Shown here piece by piece: positions 43,951 to 52,350 of a stretch of 64,000 nucleotides of DNA. Made by a program: the position numbers and the translations under genes. The stretch is from positions 62,001-126,000 of the forward strand of contig JAULBX010026940.1 of the NCBI GenBank assembly GCA_032358255.1, given 5' to 3'. Position 1 is the stretch's first letter; each line of letters starts with the position of its first letter. This DNA comes from Heterotrichella gracilis. Lineage: Eukaryota; Sar; Xanthophyceae; Tribonematales; Xanthonemataceae. Under the pieces are notes generated by a model that saw nothing but the letters and a program-made list of their open reading frames with translations, was not told where the DNA came from and searched no databases.

Positions 43951-45441
43951 ATGGCACTCAAGCACTCGCAACAGCTTAGGCTCTCACAAAAATTATTGCC
44001 GCAACAAATTCTATTAATGAAATTGTTGCAGTTGCCAACGCTTGCCCTCGAAGAACGTATTAAGGAAGAATTAGAAGCTAACCCTGCGCTTGAAGAAGAT
44101 CTGGATACTTCAACAGACGAAGAATTATTTAGCAACGAAGAACCCGAATTAGGAGAAGATGTTGAGTTTGATGAACAGGGCGAGGCTAAAGAAGATGAAA
44201 GCAAAGTAATTGAGAACGATGTTGTGATGGAAGATTATATGGATGCCGAAGAACTGGATTCCTATAAGTATGAGATCTCCAACAAAGGTGCCGACGATGA
44301 AACCAGAGAGTTTGTAGTTGTAGAAGGAATTGGTTTCCAGGAACAATTGGAACAACAGCTGGGATTAAAAGATACCCATGATAATGAATACACTATTGGT
44401 GTTTATTTAATTGGTTGTTTGGATGAAGATGGCTATTTAAGAAGAGAGTTAGACCTGATCGTAGATGACTTAGCTTTTAATTATAACATTACAACTACAG
44501 TTCCTGAGTTGGAAAAAATTCTAAAGTTAATTCAAACCTTCGATCCTCCGGGCGTGGGCGCGAGAAACTTACAGGAATGTTTATTGTTGCAGCTTGAAAG
44601 AAAACCAGAAAAGACAAAAGAAATTGTGCAGGCCATGGATGTGATTAAACATCAAATGGAAGAGTTCTCTAAAAAACATTACGATAAGATCTTAAAACGT
44701 TTGCATATTGAGAACGAAGAATTAAAAGATATTATTGAAGTAATAAAACATTTAAATCCTCGTCCGGGTAACAGCGAAACAAAAGAAAATAATTTTACTG
44801 CCGTTATTCCAGATTTTATTATTGCAGTTAATGATGGCATTCCTGAACTTAGTATTAACGGCCGTAATTTGCCCGATCTAAAAATAAGCCGCGATTATTT
44901 TGACATGCTTAAAGAGTATTCAAAAAATAAAGATAAGTCTGCCAAAGAAGCTACCGGTTTTATTAAAAGTAAAATAGAAAGTGCCGAGTGGTTCATCGAA
45001 GCGTTACAACAACGTCATGCAACTTTAGCACTATGCATGCACACGATCATGGACTACCAGCACGATTATTTTGTAACGGGCGATGAAAGTAAATTAAAAC
45101 CCATGATCTTAAAAGATATTTCTTCTAAGGTTAATTTGGATCTTTCAACGGTTTCGCGTGTGGCAAACAGCAAATATGTACAAACACCTTACGGCACTTT
45201 TTTATTAAAAACATTCTTTAGCGAAAGTATGAGCACTGATAGTGGTGAAGAAGTGAGCAGCCGCGAGATCAAAAAAATATTACAGGACTGTATAGCCGCA
45301 GAGGACAAAAAACATCCGCACACTGATGATGAACTCTGTAACATCTTAAAAGAAAAAGGTTATAATATCGCGCGTCGTACAGTTGCAAAATATCGCGAGC
45401 AGTTAGATATCCCTGTTGGCAGAATGCGTAAGGAGATCTGA
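43951..45441 (+). CDS. rpoN: RNA polymerase sigma-54 factor
   Basis: 496 aa. Activator-interacting region: Gln- and Leu-rich LRLSQKLLPQQILLMKLLQLP at the N-terminus, then an acidic stretch (about 45-100), the core-binding domain (about 130-310), and the DNA-binding part with the RpoN box ARRTVAKYREQL near the C-terminus. Full length. Tightly coupled to tyrS. No enhancer-binding activator is seen nearby. Confidence 0.96.
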   Translation: MALKHSQQLRLSQKLLPQQILLMKLLQLPTLALEERIKEELEANPALEEDLDTSTDEELFSNEEPELGEDVEFDEQGEAKEDESKVIENDVVMEDYMDAEELDSYKYEISNKGADDETREFVVVEGIGFQEQLEQQLGLKDTHDNEYTIGVYLIGCLDEDGYLRRELDLIVDDLAFNYNITTTVPELEKILKLIQTFDPPGVGARNLQECLLLQLERKPEKTKEIVQAMDVIKHQMEEFSKKHYDKILKRLHIENEELKDIIEVIKHLNPRPGNSETKENNFTAVIPDFIIAVNDGIPELSINGRNLPDLKISRDYFDMLKEYSKNKDKSAKEATGFIKSKIESAEWFIEALQQRHATLALCMHTIMDYQHDYFVTGDESKLKPMILKDISSKVNLDLSTVSRVANSKYVQTPYGTFLLKTFFSESMSTDSGEEVSSREIKKILQDCIAAEDKKHPHTDDELCNILKEKGYNIARRTVAKYREQLDIPVGRMRKEI

Positions 45442-45442
45442 T

Positions 45443-45482
45443 CCAAAAAACAAAAAGCTCCGTAACCAATGGCTACAGAGCT
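45443..45482 (-). terminator. Terminator of the T9SS C25-like gene
   Basis: A long stem (45456-45468 and 45470-45482, two mismatches) is followed on the minus strand by TTTTTGTTTTTTGG. It could also stop rpoN transcripts from the other side, more weakly. Confidence 0.7.
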
Positions 45483-45503
45483 CTTTGAGAATTAAACTTA
45501 AAA

Positions 45504-47720
45504 TTACTCTATTACTAATTTTCTATTTACTGTTTTATCACCAGCCTTGATCTTTATTTCGTAAAGGCCTTTGTTTAGTTTGCTAATGTTTAACTCTTCG
45601 TTCTTAGCAACATTCGTTCTGTAATAAACTTGTCTTCCTTCTAAACTATAAACAGAAATTTCCATTAATTCATTTGTGGCATTGTCTACTTTAATTTTTC
45701 CGGTTGATGGGTTTGGCCAAACTAAAACAGAATTATCGAATGTTGCTTCATTTAAACCAACGCTTAAGATATTTACTACCGCTGTTGTTGTAGAGCTATG
45801 ACAAACATTTGAAGCAACCAATGTAATGGTGTAGGTACCATTGGCGGTATAAGTTACCGGACCCGGATTCATAGAAGTGCTTGTAACCGAGTTTCCAAAA
45901 TTCCACAAATAAGTTGTTGCGTTTGTTGATGTGTTAGTTACGTTAACCGTTGGCCCTAATACTGAATTTGTGAAAGCTGCAATAGATAAAAGGTTACTTG
46001 TGTTATTAGCTGTATCTGCTATACCTTCGCTCATATTGTAATAGGTACCACTTGGCGTAGTCTCTAATTTCAACGTACGCACCATGTATTTATAAATGCC
46101 GGGATAAACTAAACAATTGTCAGTATAAGTTGTGCCCGTAATCGGAGAAGGATTGATTTTTGTATAACTTGTGTTCGTTGCATTTTTCATGTAAATATTA
46201 TAACCTACAATTGCAGTTTCAGTAGAGGCAGACCATGAGATATTGCAGTTGTTACCAACTTTAGTTGCAACTACATTTGAAACCGGCGCAACAATATCAT
46301 TGCGTAAAGTTGGATCACCCATTAACGCTATACTTACAACATTGTATAAACCATAATTGATAGGATATGGTGAAGGGAAATAAGTAGTCGTATTGTTTTG
46401 CGTTAACTGTGTGCTGTAACCAATATTCTCGCCCATTGCCATGTGATGGAACATCCAGTTAGGACGGCCAGCCCAGGCGTTTGTTAAAGTTTGACCCTGG
46501 CATAAAGGAGCGCGTAAAAAATTATCGTTCACATCCCAATCTCCAAAATAACTTCCAAATAACATCGTGAACACACCTTGCAAATTAGAAGAAGCAAAAT
46601 TAGATGTTGATCCTATTCCACCAGCACTGTTAAATGTTCCGCCACCACAACCATATGACCATTGGTAGCTATTACCTGTCATGGTTGTAAAATAATCGGT
46701 TTGCGCTACGTTTGAAGGTGTAACCAGAGGGCCAAAATTTTTGAAGCCACTTGAGGCGAACGATTCGCCCGGCGTAAAATATCCAAAGTTGTCGTCAAGC
46801 ACTGCGCGCTTAATTGGAGAGAATAGTTTTTTACGGTAGTTATGGTCTTTGTTTAAATAGTTTTGTGTTAGTTGTGTTTCTGTAGCGGTAAAAGAGGTCA
46901 TGCCTGAAAGATCAACACGGCCAACCTGTAATTCAACAGCGCTTGGAATTTGCCATTGATCAAACTTTCCATCGCCGGGAATGTTTTGCGTACGCGCTGG
47001 AGAAGCCGTTGTTGAAGTAACTGAAACATCTGTCCAGGTACCGTTAACATCGCCATAATAAACATCGGCAGGCCATGCGCCCTGATGATCTGAGTGTCCA
47101 TCAGGACCAAAGTCACCACTATAAGGAACCGGAATGTGTCCTAATAAAAATAATGCTTTGGTATTTACGGGATCTAAATTATACGTATTTACTATTTGTG
47201 TTTTAACTGCCGTAACAGCTAAAGTTGGACTAATATAACTTTTTAATACTTCCCAACCATCACCTTCAAGGTCATCAACCAAACGATTTATTTCAACAGA
47301 TAAAGATGTACTGAATGTATTGGCGATCAATAAAATAATTTTTCCTCTCGCTTCCACAACAGGAATTTGAATTCCTGAATTAATGTAACCGTAACCCGGG
47401 TAAGTTAAAGTACCCGTAACTGCAGTTCTTGTAACACGGTATTCATAATGCGTTCCAACAGCAACGGTGTTGTCTATATATTGTGTAGTTGTACTTGGAT
47501 TAGTGATCGAAAGAGTTGTCCAGGTTGAACTGTTTTTTGGTTTTCTATAAATGGCGTAATTGGTTGTTCCTACATTTGGCAACCAGTTAAGCGTAACCGT
47601 TGGCGGACTAACCTGAACATTTGCCCATAACTCTACCGAGCAATCTTTGGGGGTTGGGGTTTGAGCGGTTGCACCAAGAAAAAATAAAAAAGAAATTGCT
47701 ACGAGTAGATTTTTATTCAT
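45504..47720 (-). CDS. Secreted gingipain-like (C25-related) protein with T9SS sorting domain
   Basis: 738 aa. Signal peptide 1-19; Fn3-like domain about 25-105; a central region about 125-480 resembling peptidase C25 (FLLGHIPVPYSG, PADVYYGDVNGTW, and the family-like IALMGDPTLRND); a second Fn3-like domain; a PKD-like domain about 580-655 (TYLWNFGNSVTS, NGTYTITLVASN); and a type A sorting domain (VWPNPSTGKIKVDN to KLVIE). I cannot place a certain His-Cys catalytic pair, so it may be an inactive relative. Exported through the T9SS. Confidence 0.8.
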   Translation of the reverse strand: MNKNLLVAISFLFFLGATAQTPTPKDCSVELWANVQVSPPTVTLNWLPNVGTTNYAIYRKPKNSSTWTTLSITNPSTTTQYIDNTVAVGTHYEYRVTRTAVTGTLTYPGYGYINSGIQIPVVEARGKIILLIANTFSTSLSVEINRLVDDLEGDGWEVLKSYISPTLAVTAVKTQIVNTYNLDPVNTKALFLLGHIPVPYSGDFGPDGHSDHQGAWPADVYYGDVNGTWTDVSVTSTTASPARTQNIPGDGKFDQWQIPSAVELQVGRVDLSGMTSFTATETQLTQNYLNKDHNYRKKLFSPIKRAVLDDNFGYFTPGESFASSGFKNFGPLVTPSNVAQTDYFTTMTGNSYQWSYGCGGGTFNSAGGIGSTSNFASSNLQGVFTMLFGSYFGDWDVNDNFLRAPLCQGQTLTNAWAGRPNWMFHHMAMGENIGYSTQLTQNNTTTYFPSPYPINYGLYNVVSIALMGDPTLRNDIVAPVSNVVATKVGNNCNISWSASTETAIVGYNIYMKNATNTSYTKINPSPITGTTYTDNCLVYPGIYKYMVRTLKLETTPSGTYYNMSEGIADTANNTSNLLSIAAFTNSVLGPTVNVTNTSTNATTYLWNFGNSVTSTSMNPGPVTYTANGTYTITLVASNVCHSSTTTAVVNILSVGLNEATFDNSVLVWPNPSTGKIKVDNATNELMEISVYSLEGRQVYYRTNVAKNEELNISKLNKGLYEIKIKAGDKTVNRKLVIE

Positions 47721-47937
47721 AATTATATTTTTAAGATTGATAAATATAACAATGAATAGATAAAACCCAGGTGCTAATAAGTTTAAATTGATTTAGGGGC
47801 GACCAAATACTGGTTTAGCTGAGTGAGTTGGCCGCGGCCGCCTCTTTATATGTGCTATCTTCATACCCCTCTAACCGTTACTCGTTCATTTTCTTTCGAT
47901 CCTTTTATTATTATATTTAGCAAAACAACCGACAATT

Positions 47938-48858
47938 TTGTCTTCACATATATATAATTGTTCTCTTTTATTAATTACCGTTGTAATTTTACCGCTGTTG
48001 TTTTTTATTTTTCAGAAAAAATTATTTTGTGCTGTAGTAAACGACATTCGTTTTGGCCGGATCCTTCATTATGTGGCCTTAATGGTTTTTGGCGCTTCTT
48101 TATTTTATAAAACCAGTCGTACTTACGATAAAATTACCTTAGATACGTTCTTGTTGTTCTCTCTTTTTACCGTTACATTAGTTTATGCAGCGGTATTTGC
48201 AATTGTTACAAATAACATTGAAGATATTGAGGCGGATAAGATAACAAACACCAACCGGCCACTGGTTAAAAACACCGTACAACAACGACCTTATTTTTTA
48301 GCCGGCATTATTTGTTTATCCGTTGCATTGCTTACAGCTATTTTAGTTGATGTTAGGCTCTTTATTTCCATTCTCTTAATTTCAGTTGGATATTATATAT
48401 ACTCATGTAGACCTTTCAGATTAAAACGCATCCCTTTTCTTTCAAAATTTATTATAGGTCTTAATTCATTAACTGTAACTGTGGGTGGGTTTTGTCTGGC
48501 GGGAGGCGCGCTATTTGATTTTCCGTTGCTATGGTTGCTATTTATTTTATTTCCTCTTTCACTTTCTGCAAATTTTGTTGACCTAAAAGATATTGAAGGC
48601 GACAGGCAGACCGGTATAAAAACGTTGCCGGTATTTTTTGGAGAGAAAAGAGCCCTTATTATTATTTCAGTATCAACATTTATTACTTACATTTTTGCCG
48701 CTGTTATTTTAAATATTTTCTGGGTCTACCCTTTAGTTATTTTATCGGCCTTGTTGCATATCTGGTTCCTTTTCAAAAAACCGTATAAAGAGGCGCCCGT
48801 ATTTGCAGTTTTTCTTACCGGTATTTTTGGATTAAGTGTACTTTTATACTTAAGTTGA
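47938..48858 (+). CDS. UbiA family prenyltransferase
   Basis: 306 aa, about eight to nine membrane spans. The two Asp-rich motifs are present: NNIEDIEAD (residues 92-100) and DLKDIEGD (215-222), which bind the Mg-pyrophosphate of the prenyl donor. TTG 47938 is the likely start; no ATG is near. The aromatic or other acceptor is unknown. First of four closely packed genes ending at 52289. Confidence 0.85.
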   Translation: MSSHIYNCSLLLITVVILPLLFFIFQKKLFCAVVNDIRFGRILHYVALMVFGASLFYKTSRTYDKITLDTFLLFSLFTVTLVYAAVFAIVTNNIEDIEADKITNTNRPLVKNTVQQRPYFLAGIICLSVALLTAILVDVRLFISILLISVGYYIYSCRPFRLKRIPFLSKFIIGLNSLTVTVGGFCLAGGALFDFPLLWLLFILFPLSLSANFVDLKDIEGDRQTGIKTLPVFFGEKRALIIISVSTFITYIFAAVILNIFWVYPLVILSALLHIWFLFKKPYKEAPVFAVFLTGIFGLSVLLYLS

Positions 48859-48865
48859 TCTTTCA

Positions 48866-49861
48866 ATGAAAAAGCTTTTTTATTTTCTCGGGTTATCATT
48901 AGGGTTTTTAAGTCCAGTGTTTTCGCAACAACCGGGAACAGAAAAATTACAAGGTGCTATTAATAATGGCGTTCTTTTTTTAAAGAACATTCAAAAGGAT
49001 GACGGTGCAATTTGCGATACAACAAATTCGTTATTTGATGTTTGGGAAACAATCATGGCGGCTACAGCAATTTTCGATCATACAAAAGATACGAATGACC
49101 TTGCTTTTAAAAAAGCGATCTCATTCATTCGGCTTAACCAAAATAACAAAGGTTTAATTTGTCATAATCAAAAATGTAAAAAAGAATACTGCTTCGAAAC
49201 AAGTGCTGTTTATTTTTTACTTCTTATAAAAATGGGGCATTTAAAAACAGTTAAGGCCCGTTTAAAGCTTATAGATACATTACAAAACAAATTGGGTTAT
49301 TGGGAAATTGGAAATCCTGATGTGACGGAAAAAAAAGATTTTCCATCTGTAACCGGATTTGTTTTATCCGTCTATAAAGCGGCCGGTGTAGCACCGCCAA
49401 ATGAAAAAAAAGCGTATGATTGGTTATTGAGCAAACAAAATGCAGAAGGTCATTGGGGCTCAAGCTGGGAATATTATAATTGTCCAGCCTATGCAACCTG
49501 GGCTATAAGATCTTGTTTATCAAAAGATCCGGCTCAACGAAAAACTTTACAAAAAATGAATGACCATTTTCTTGCCACACAAAAAAAAGATGGTAGCTGG
49601 TTTTACGCAGACACATTATTTGATAAAGGTCCTTCGTCCGAATTACAAACAGCATTTTGCCTAAAAAGTATTGATAGATCATTAAAGAACGAAACTGCAA
49701 TAAATAAAGCAATAGAATTTTTGTACAGCGCTCAAAAAAAAGACGGTGCCTGGGATGGAGGATCATTTCCAATTAAAAACAAACGTTATTCAAAAAAAGA
49801 ATACGTTCTTTCTACAGCACTTTCAATAATTGTTATTAACGATTTTATTCATAAAAAATGA
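48866..49861 (+). CDS. Exported squalene-cyclase/prenyltransferase-repeat protein
   Basis: 331 aa with signal peptide (1-20, ending PVFSQ). The mature part shows alpha-barrel repeats with QW-type ends: FLKNIQKDDGAI, WLLSKQNAEGHWGSS, FLATQKKDGSWFY and FLYSAQKKDGAWDGG. It lacks the DxDD acid motif of squalene-hopene cyclase; LFDVWETIMAA is the nearest feature. It is exported and single-domain, unlike true cyclases. It overlaps the next gene by ATGA coupling. Confidence 0.78.
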   Translation: MKKLFYFLGLSLGFLSPVFSQQPGTEKLQGAINNGVLFLKNIQKDDGAICDTTNSLFDVWETIMAATAIFDHTKDTNDLAFKKAISFIRLNQNNKGLICHNQKCKKEYCFETSAVYFLLLIKMGHLKTVKARLKLIDTLQNKLGYWEIGNPDVTEKKDFPSVTGFVLSVYKAAGVAPPNEKKAYDWLLSKQNAEGHWGSSWEYYNCPAYATWAIRSCLSKDPAQRKTLQKMNDHFLATQKKDGSWFYADTLFDKGPSSELQTAFCLKSIDRSLKNETAINKAIEFLYSAQKKDGAWDGGSFPIKNKRYSKKEYVLSTALSIIVINDFIHKK

Positions 49862-50853
49862 GATCGATTTATATAATAGCCGTGCTTTTTTTGTTATTAT
49901 CCTGTAGTCGCCGGCAGGGACTTGAAAAAGAAATGCCGTTATTTATTAATGGTGCTGCGGAAAAACTCTGGCTGTTTAATAGCATTACAAGAGATAAACA
50001 GGGCAAAGATCTTCATATGTGCGCGCTTGTTGTTTATGATACTTTAAGAACAGGTAGCGCCGTAAGTTGCTTTACAAGTGTTTGGTCGCAAAAAGATAGT
50101 TCATATTGTTTTTGGAAAAAAAACTCACAAAACACAAATTTAACAAGCGATAACAAATTTCCATTAGTGTTTTCTACACAGCAATCAGATAGTTCTGATG
50201 GTTGGTTATGGCAATTGAGCAGAAAGAAAATGATCTGGCGTGCAGAGACGCATACTACAAACCCGCAGGTTGCTAAAACACTAATTCATAAAACAAATTA
50301 CCATTTACAATATCCGTTTTCAATAAACAAAAGTGGTGACGCGTCTTCGTTTAGTTGTGTTGCTCCGATAACCGCTAAAACTAATATAAGCGGTCTAATA
50401 AATATCAAAGGCACAACAACTCTTTTTATAAACACAATAGATAAAAAAGAAAAGCTGATCAGCAATAAAAACAGTCACCATCTTGTCTGGGCAAATTTAA
50501 AATTAGAAAGCGGCCTTTCTTTTTCGTGTTTGTTTAATTTGCTGCCGGATGGAAGTTCGCAAATACAAGGGTACACTATTCTTGATTCGTTAAACAAAGG
50601 TATAGATGACCAGAAGATAAAGATCAACCTCATTCCTTCTGCGGTATGGAAAAGTAATTTAAGCGGTAAAGTATATCCACTTGGTTTTAAGATAACAATC
50701 AATAATAAAACTGAGCTAATCATTTCTCCAAGGAAACAAGATCAGGAACTGCTCTCGAAAACAAGCTCTTTTTGGATGGGTGCAGTCTCTGTGCTCGACG
50801 CAAAAAACAGTCTTCAAAAAGGTTCGGGAAATATGTATATCTTCAAACCATAA
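49858..50853 (+). CDS. AttH/CrtC-like lipocalin lipoprotein
   Basis: 331 aa. Lipobox LSC (Cys16) after MRSIYIIAVLFLL. The mature part follows the AttH/CrtC two-lipocalin layout: W near HHLVWANLKLESGLSFSC, then LLPDGSSQIQGYTI, and near the C-terminus FWMGAVSVLDA with GSGNMYIFKP, which parallels the YWEGAV/G.GY.EL.GY ending of carotenoid hydratases. Similarity is weak. The start overlaps the previous stop (ATGA). Confidence 0.62.
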   Translation: MRSIYIIAVLFLLLSCSRRQGLEKEMPLFINGAAEKLWLFNSITRDKQGKDLHMCALVVYDTLRTGSAVSCFTSVWSQKDSSYCFWKKNSQNTNLTSDNKFPLVFSTQQSDSSDGWLWQLSRKKMIWRAETHTTNPQVAKTLIHKTNYHLQYPFSINKSGDASSFSCVAPITAKTNISGLINIKGTTTLFINTIDKKEKLISNKNSHHLVWANLKLESGLSFSCLFNLLPDGSSQIQGYTILDSLNKGIDDQKIKINLIPSAVWKSNLSGKVYPLGFKITINNKTELIISPRKQDQELLSKTSSFWMGAVSVLDAKNSLQKGSGNMYIFKP

Positions 50854-52289
50854 ACAAAAAACTGAAAAAAATTCAAAACATATTTGTTGAAACGGTAAAT
50901 AAAATAGAAAATAATAGCGCTCCTTTTAAGCGTTATATTTTTTTATTTTTTGCGATCCTGGTCTTACGCCTGGCGCTTGAGTTTTTTTCAAGCAATCGCT
51001 TATTTACTTTTTTTGATGTTATGCATATTGGTTTGTGGTTTGTGTTTATTGTTACCGCATTTTTATTACAATTACTTTTATATTCGGGTGAAGACACTAT
51101 TAAAGTTGCCAAGCTTGTTATTACCTGTTTTACAATTGCTTTAACCGCTCCTGTTATTGACCTTATTGTTTCCGGGGGACATGGTGCAAAAATGAATTAC
51201 CTGTCAATAAATTCATTTAAAGATGTTTTATGGGCCTATATAAGTATTGGGGGTTCCAGTTTAACAAGAGGTGCAACCATTGGTATACGCATTGAAATTG
51301 TGTTATTGGTAATTGCCTGTTTTAATTATGTTTATACAAAACAAAAAAGCATTGTTAAGGGTTTAGTTGCTTCATTCAGTATTTATACTGTCGTGTTTTT
51401 GTCGGGGGCTATACCTTTTATTCTTGGGATGATCGTTAAAAAATTTAATTTACAATATCAGGCTAACGATCAATCTACCTTATTGTTTCTCTTAACAATA
51501 GATCTCTTATTCTTGTTCTTGATAGTGGCAAAAAGATCGATCAGCAAAATTCTATTTATATTTAAGCAAGGGCCGTGGGCTGCTTTTTTAATAGCGCTTA
51601 CTTTTTTAATTCATGGGGCAAAAATGGCGTTAAAAGATTATCCGCTTAACTGGACATTAGATCCAACTACATTATTCTGGTTTCCATTACTGGTTGCCTT
51701 GTGCTTTTGCTTTATGCTTTACATTGGTTTGGTAAATACAAAAGACCTTAACACAAAATATTTTGAGAACGATTTTTATATAGAAAACACATTGCTGCTA
51801 TTAATACTTTTAATAAGCGCTTTAATATCGGCAAGAACTTTTTTTACGGCAACTTTATTGTGGGGCATTCTTTTTTTATTATACGAAAAGCCTTTGCGCT
51901 TAATAAAAATACCTGTACTAAAAAACCTGTTAATTGCAATGGCATTTGTAGCCATTAATTTACTTGGCTTTTCAACATTTGGCGCACCCATGGTTGGTTT
52001 TTCAAAACACGTGATACTTTTAATGCTAAGTGGCGTTTTCGTTAGCTCAATTATGATTGAAAAAAAAGAAGCAAGCTTTGCCGTTAAAACTCTTCTCACA
52101 TTCTCTTTTTTAATGTGTATGTTTTTATTTGTTCTACATTATTCAAGCTGCATTAATTTCAACTACTGGTTAATAATTACCGCGCTTCCCCCACTTATTT
52201 TCTTTTGGCTAAAACATCAATACAAACAACTATTTATACTTAGCTTCTTTCCGCTATCAGCCTTTGTTTTACTGACAAATGTTAATTAA
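50772..52289 (+). CDS. Polytopic membrane protein with UbiA-like C-terminal half
   Basis: Up to 505 aa with about 12 membrane spans from residue 54. The C-terminal half matches the UbiA at 47938 in pattern (LLYEKPLRLIKIPVLKNLL versus IYSCRPFRLKRIPFLSKFI) but lacks both Asp-rich motifs, apart from NTKDLNT. ATG 50772 overlaps the previous gene by 82 bases. The frame has no other ATG, GTG or TTG before the first span; ATA at 50850 forms ATAA with the preceding stop. Function unknown, possibly a non-catalytic partner of UbiA. Confidence 0.68.
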   Translation: MDGCSLCARRKKQSSKRFGKYVYLQTINKKLKKIQNIFVETVNKIENNSAPFKRYIFLFFAILVLRLALEFFSSNRLFTFFDVMHIGLWFVFIVTAFLLQLLLYSGEDTIKVAKLVITCFTIALTAPVIDLIVSGGHGAKMNYLSINSFKDVLWAYISIGGSSLTRGATIGIRIEIVLLVIACFNYVYTKQKSIVKGLVASFSIYTVVFLSGAIPFILGMIVKKFNLQYQANDQSTLLFLLTIDLLFLFLIVAKRSISKILFIFKQGPWAAFLIALTFLIHGAKMALKDYPLNWTLDPTTLFWFPLLVALCFCFMLYIGLVNTKDLNTKYFENDFYIENTLLLLILLISALISARTFFTATLLWGILFLLYEKPLRLIKIPVLKNLLIAMAFVAINLLGFSTFGAPMVGFSKHVILLMLSGVFVSSIMIEKKEASFAVKTLLTFSFLMCMFLFVLHYSSCINFNYWLIITALPPLIFFWLKHQYKQLFILSFFPLSAFVLLTNVN

Positions 52290-52342
52290 CATTCCTACTT
52301 TTAACATTGCCTGTTTTGCATTGAGTTTTTAGATAAAAAAGG

Positions 52343-52350
52343 TATATTTG
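52343..52350 (+). promoter_or_regulatory. -7-like element before the secreted protein gene
   Basis: TATATTTG, full consensus. It overlaps the putative TTG start at 52348, so either the start lies further downstream or the match is fortuitous. Confidence 0.4.

Noticed and set aside
47829-47842. GC-rich palindrome GGCCGCGGCC upstream of the UbiA gene
   Set aside because: Striking in an AT-rich gap but short, single and without a T run or repeat partner; likely chance.
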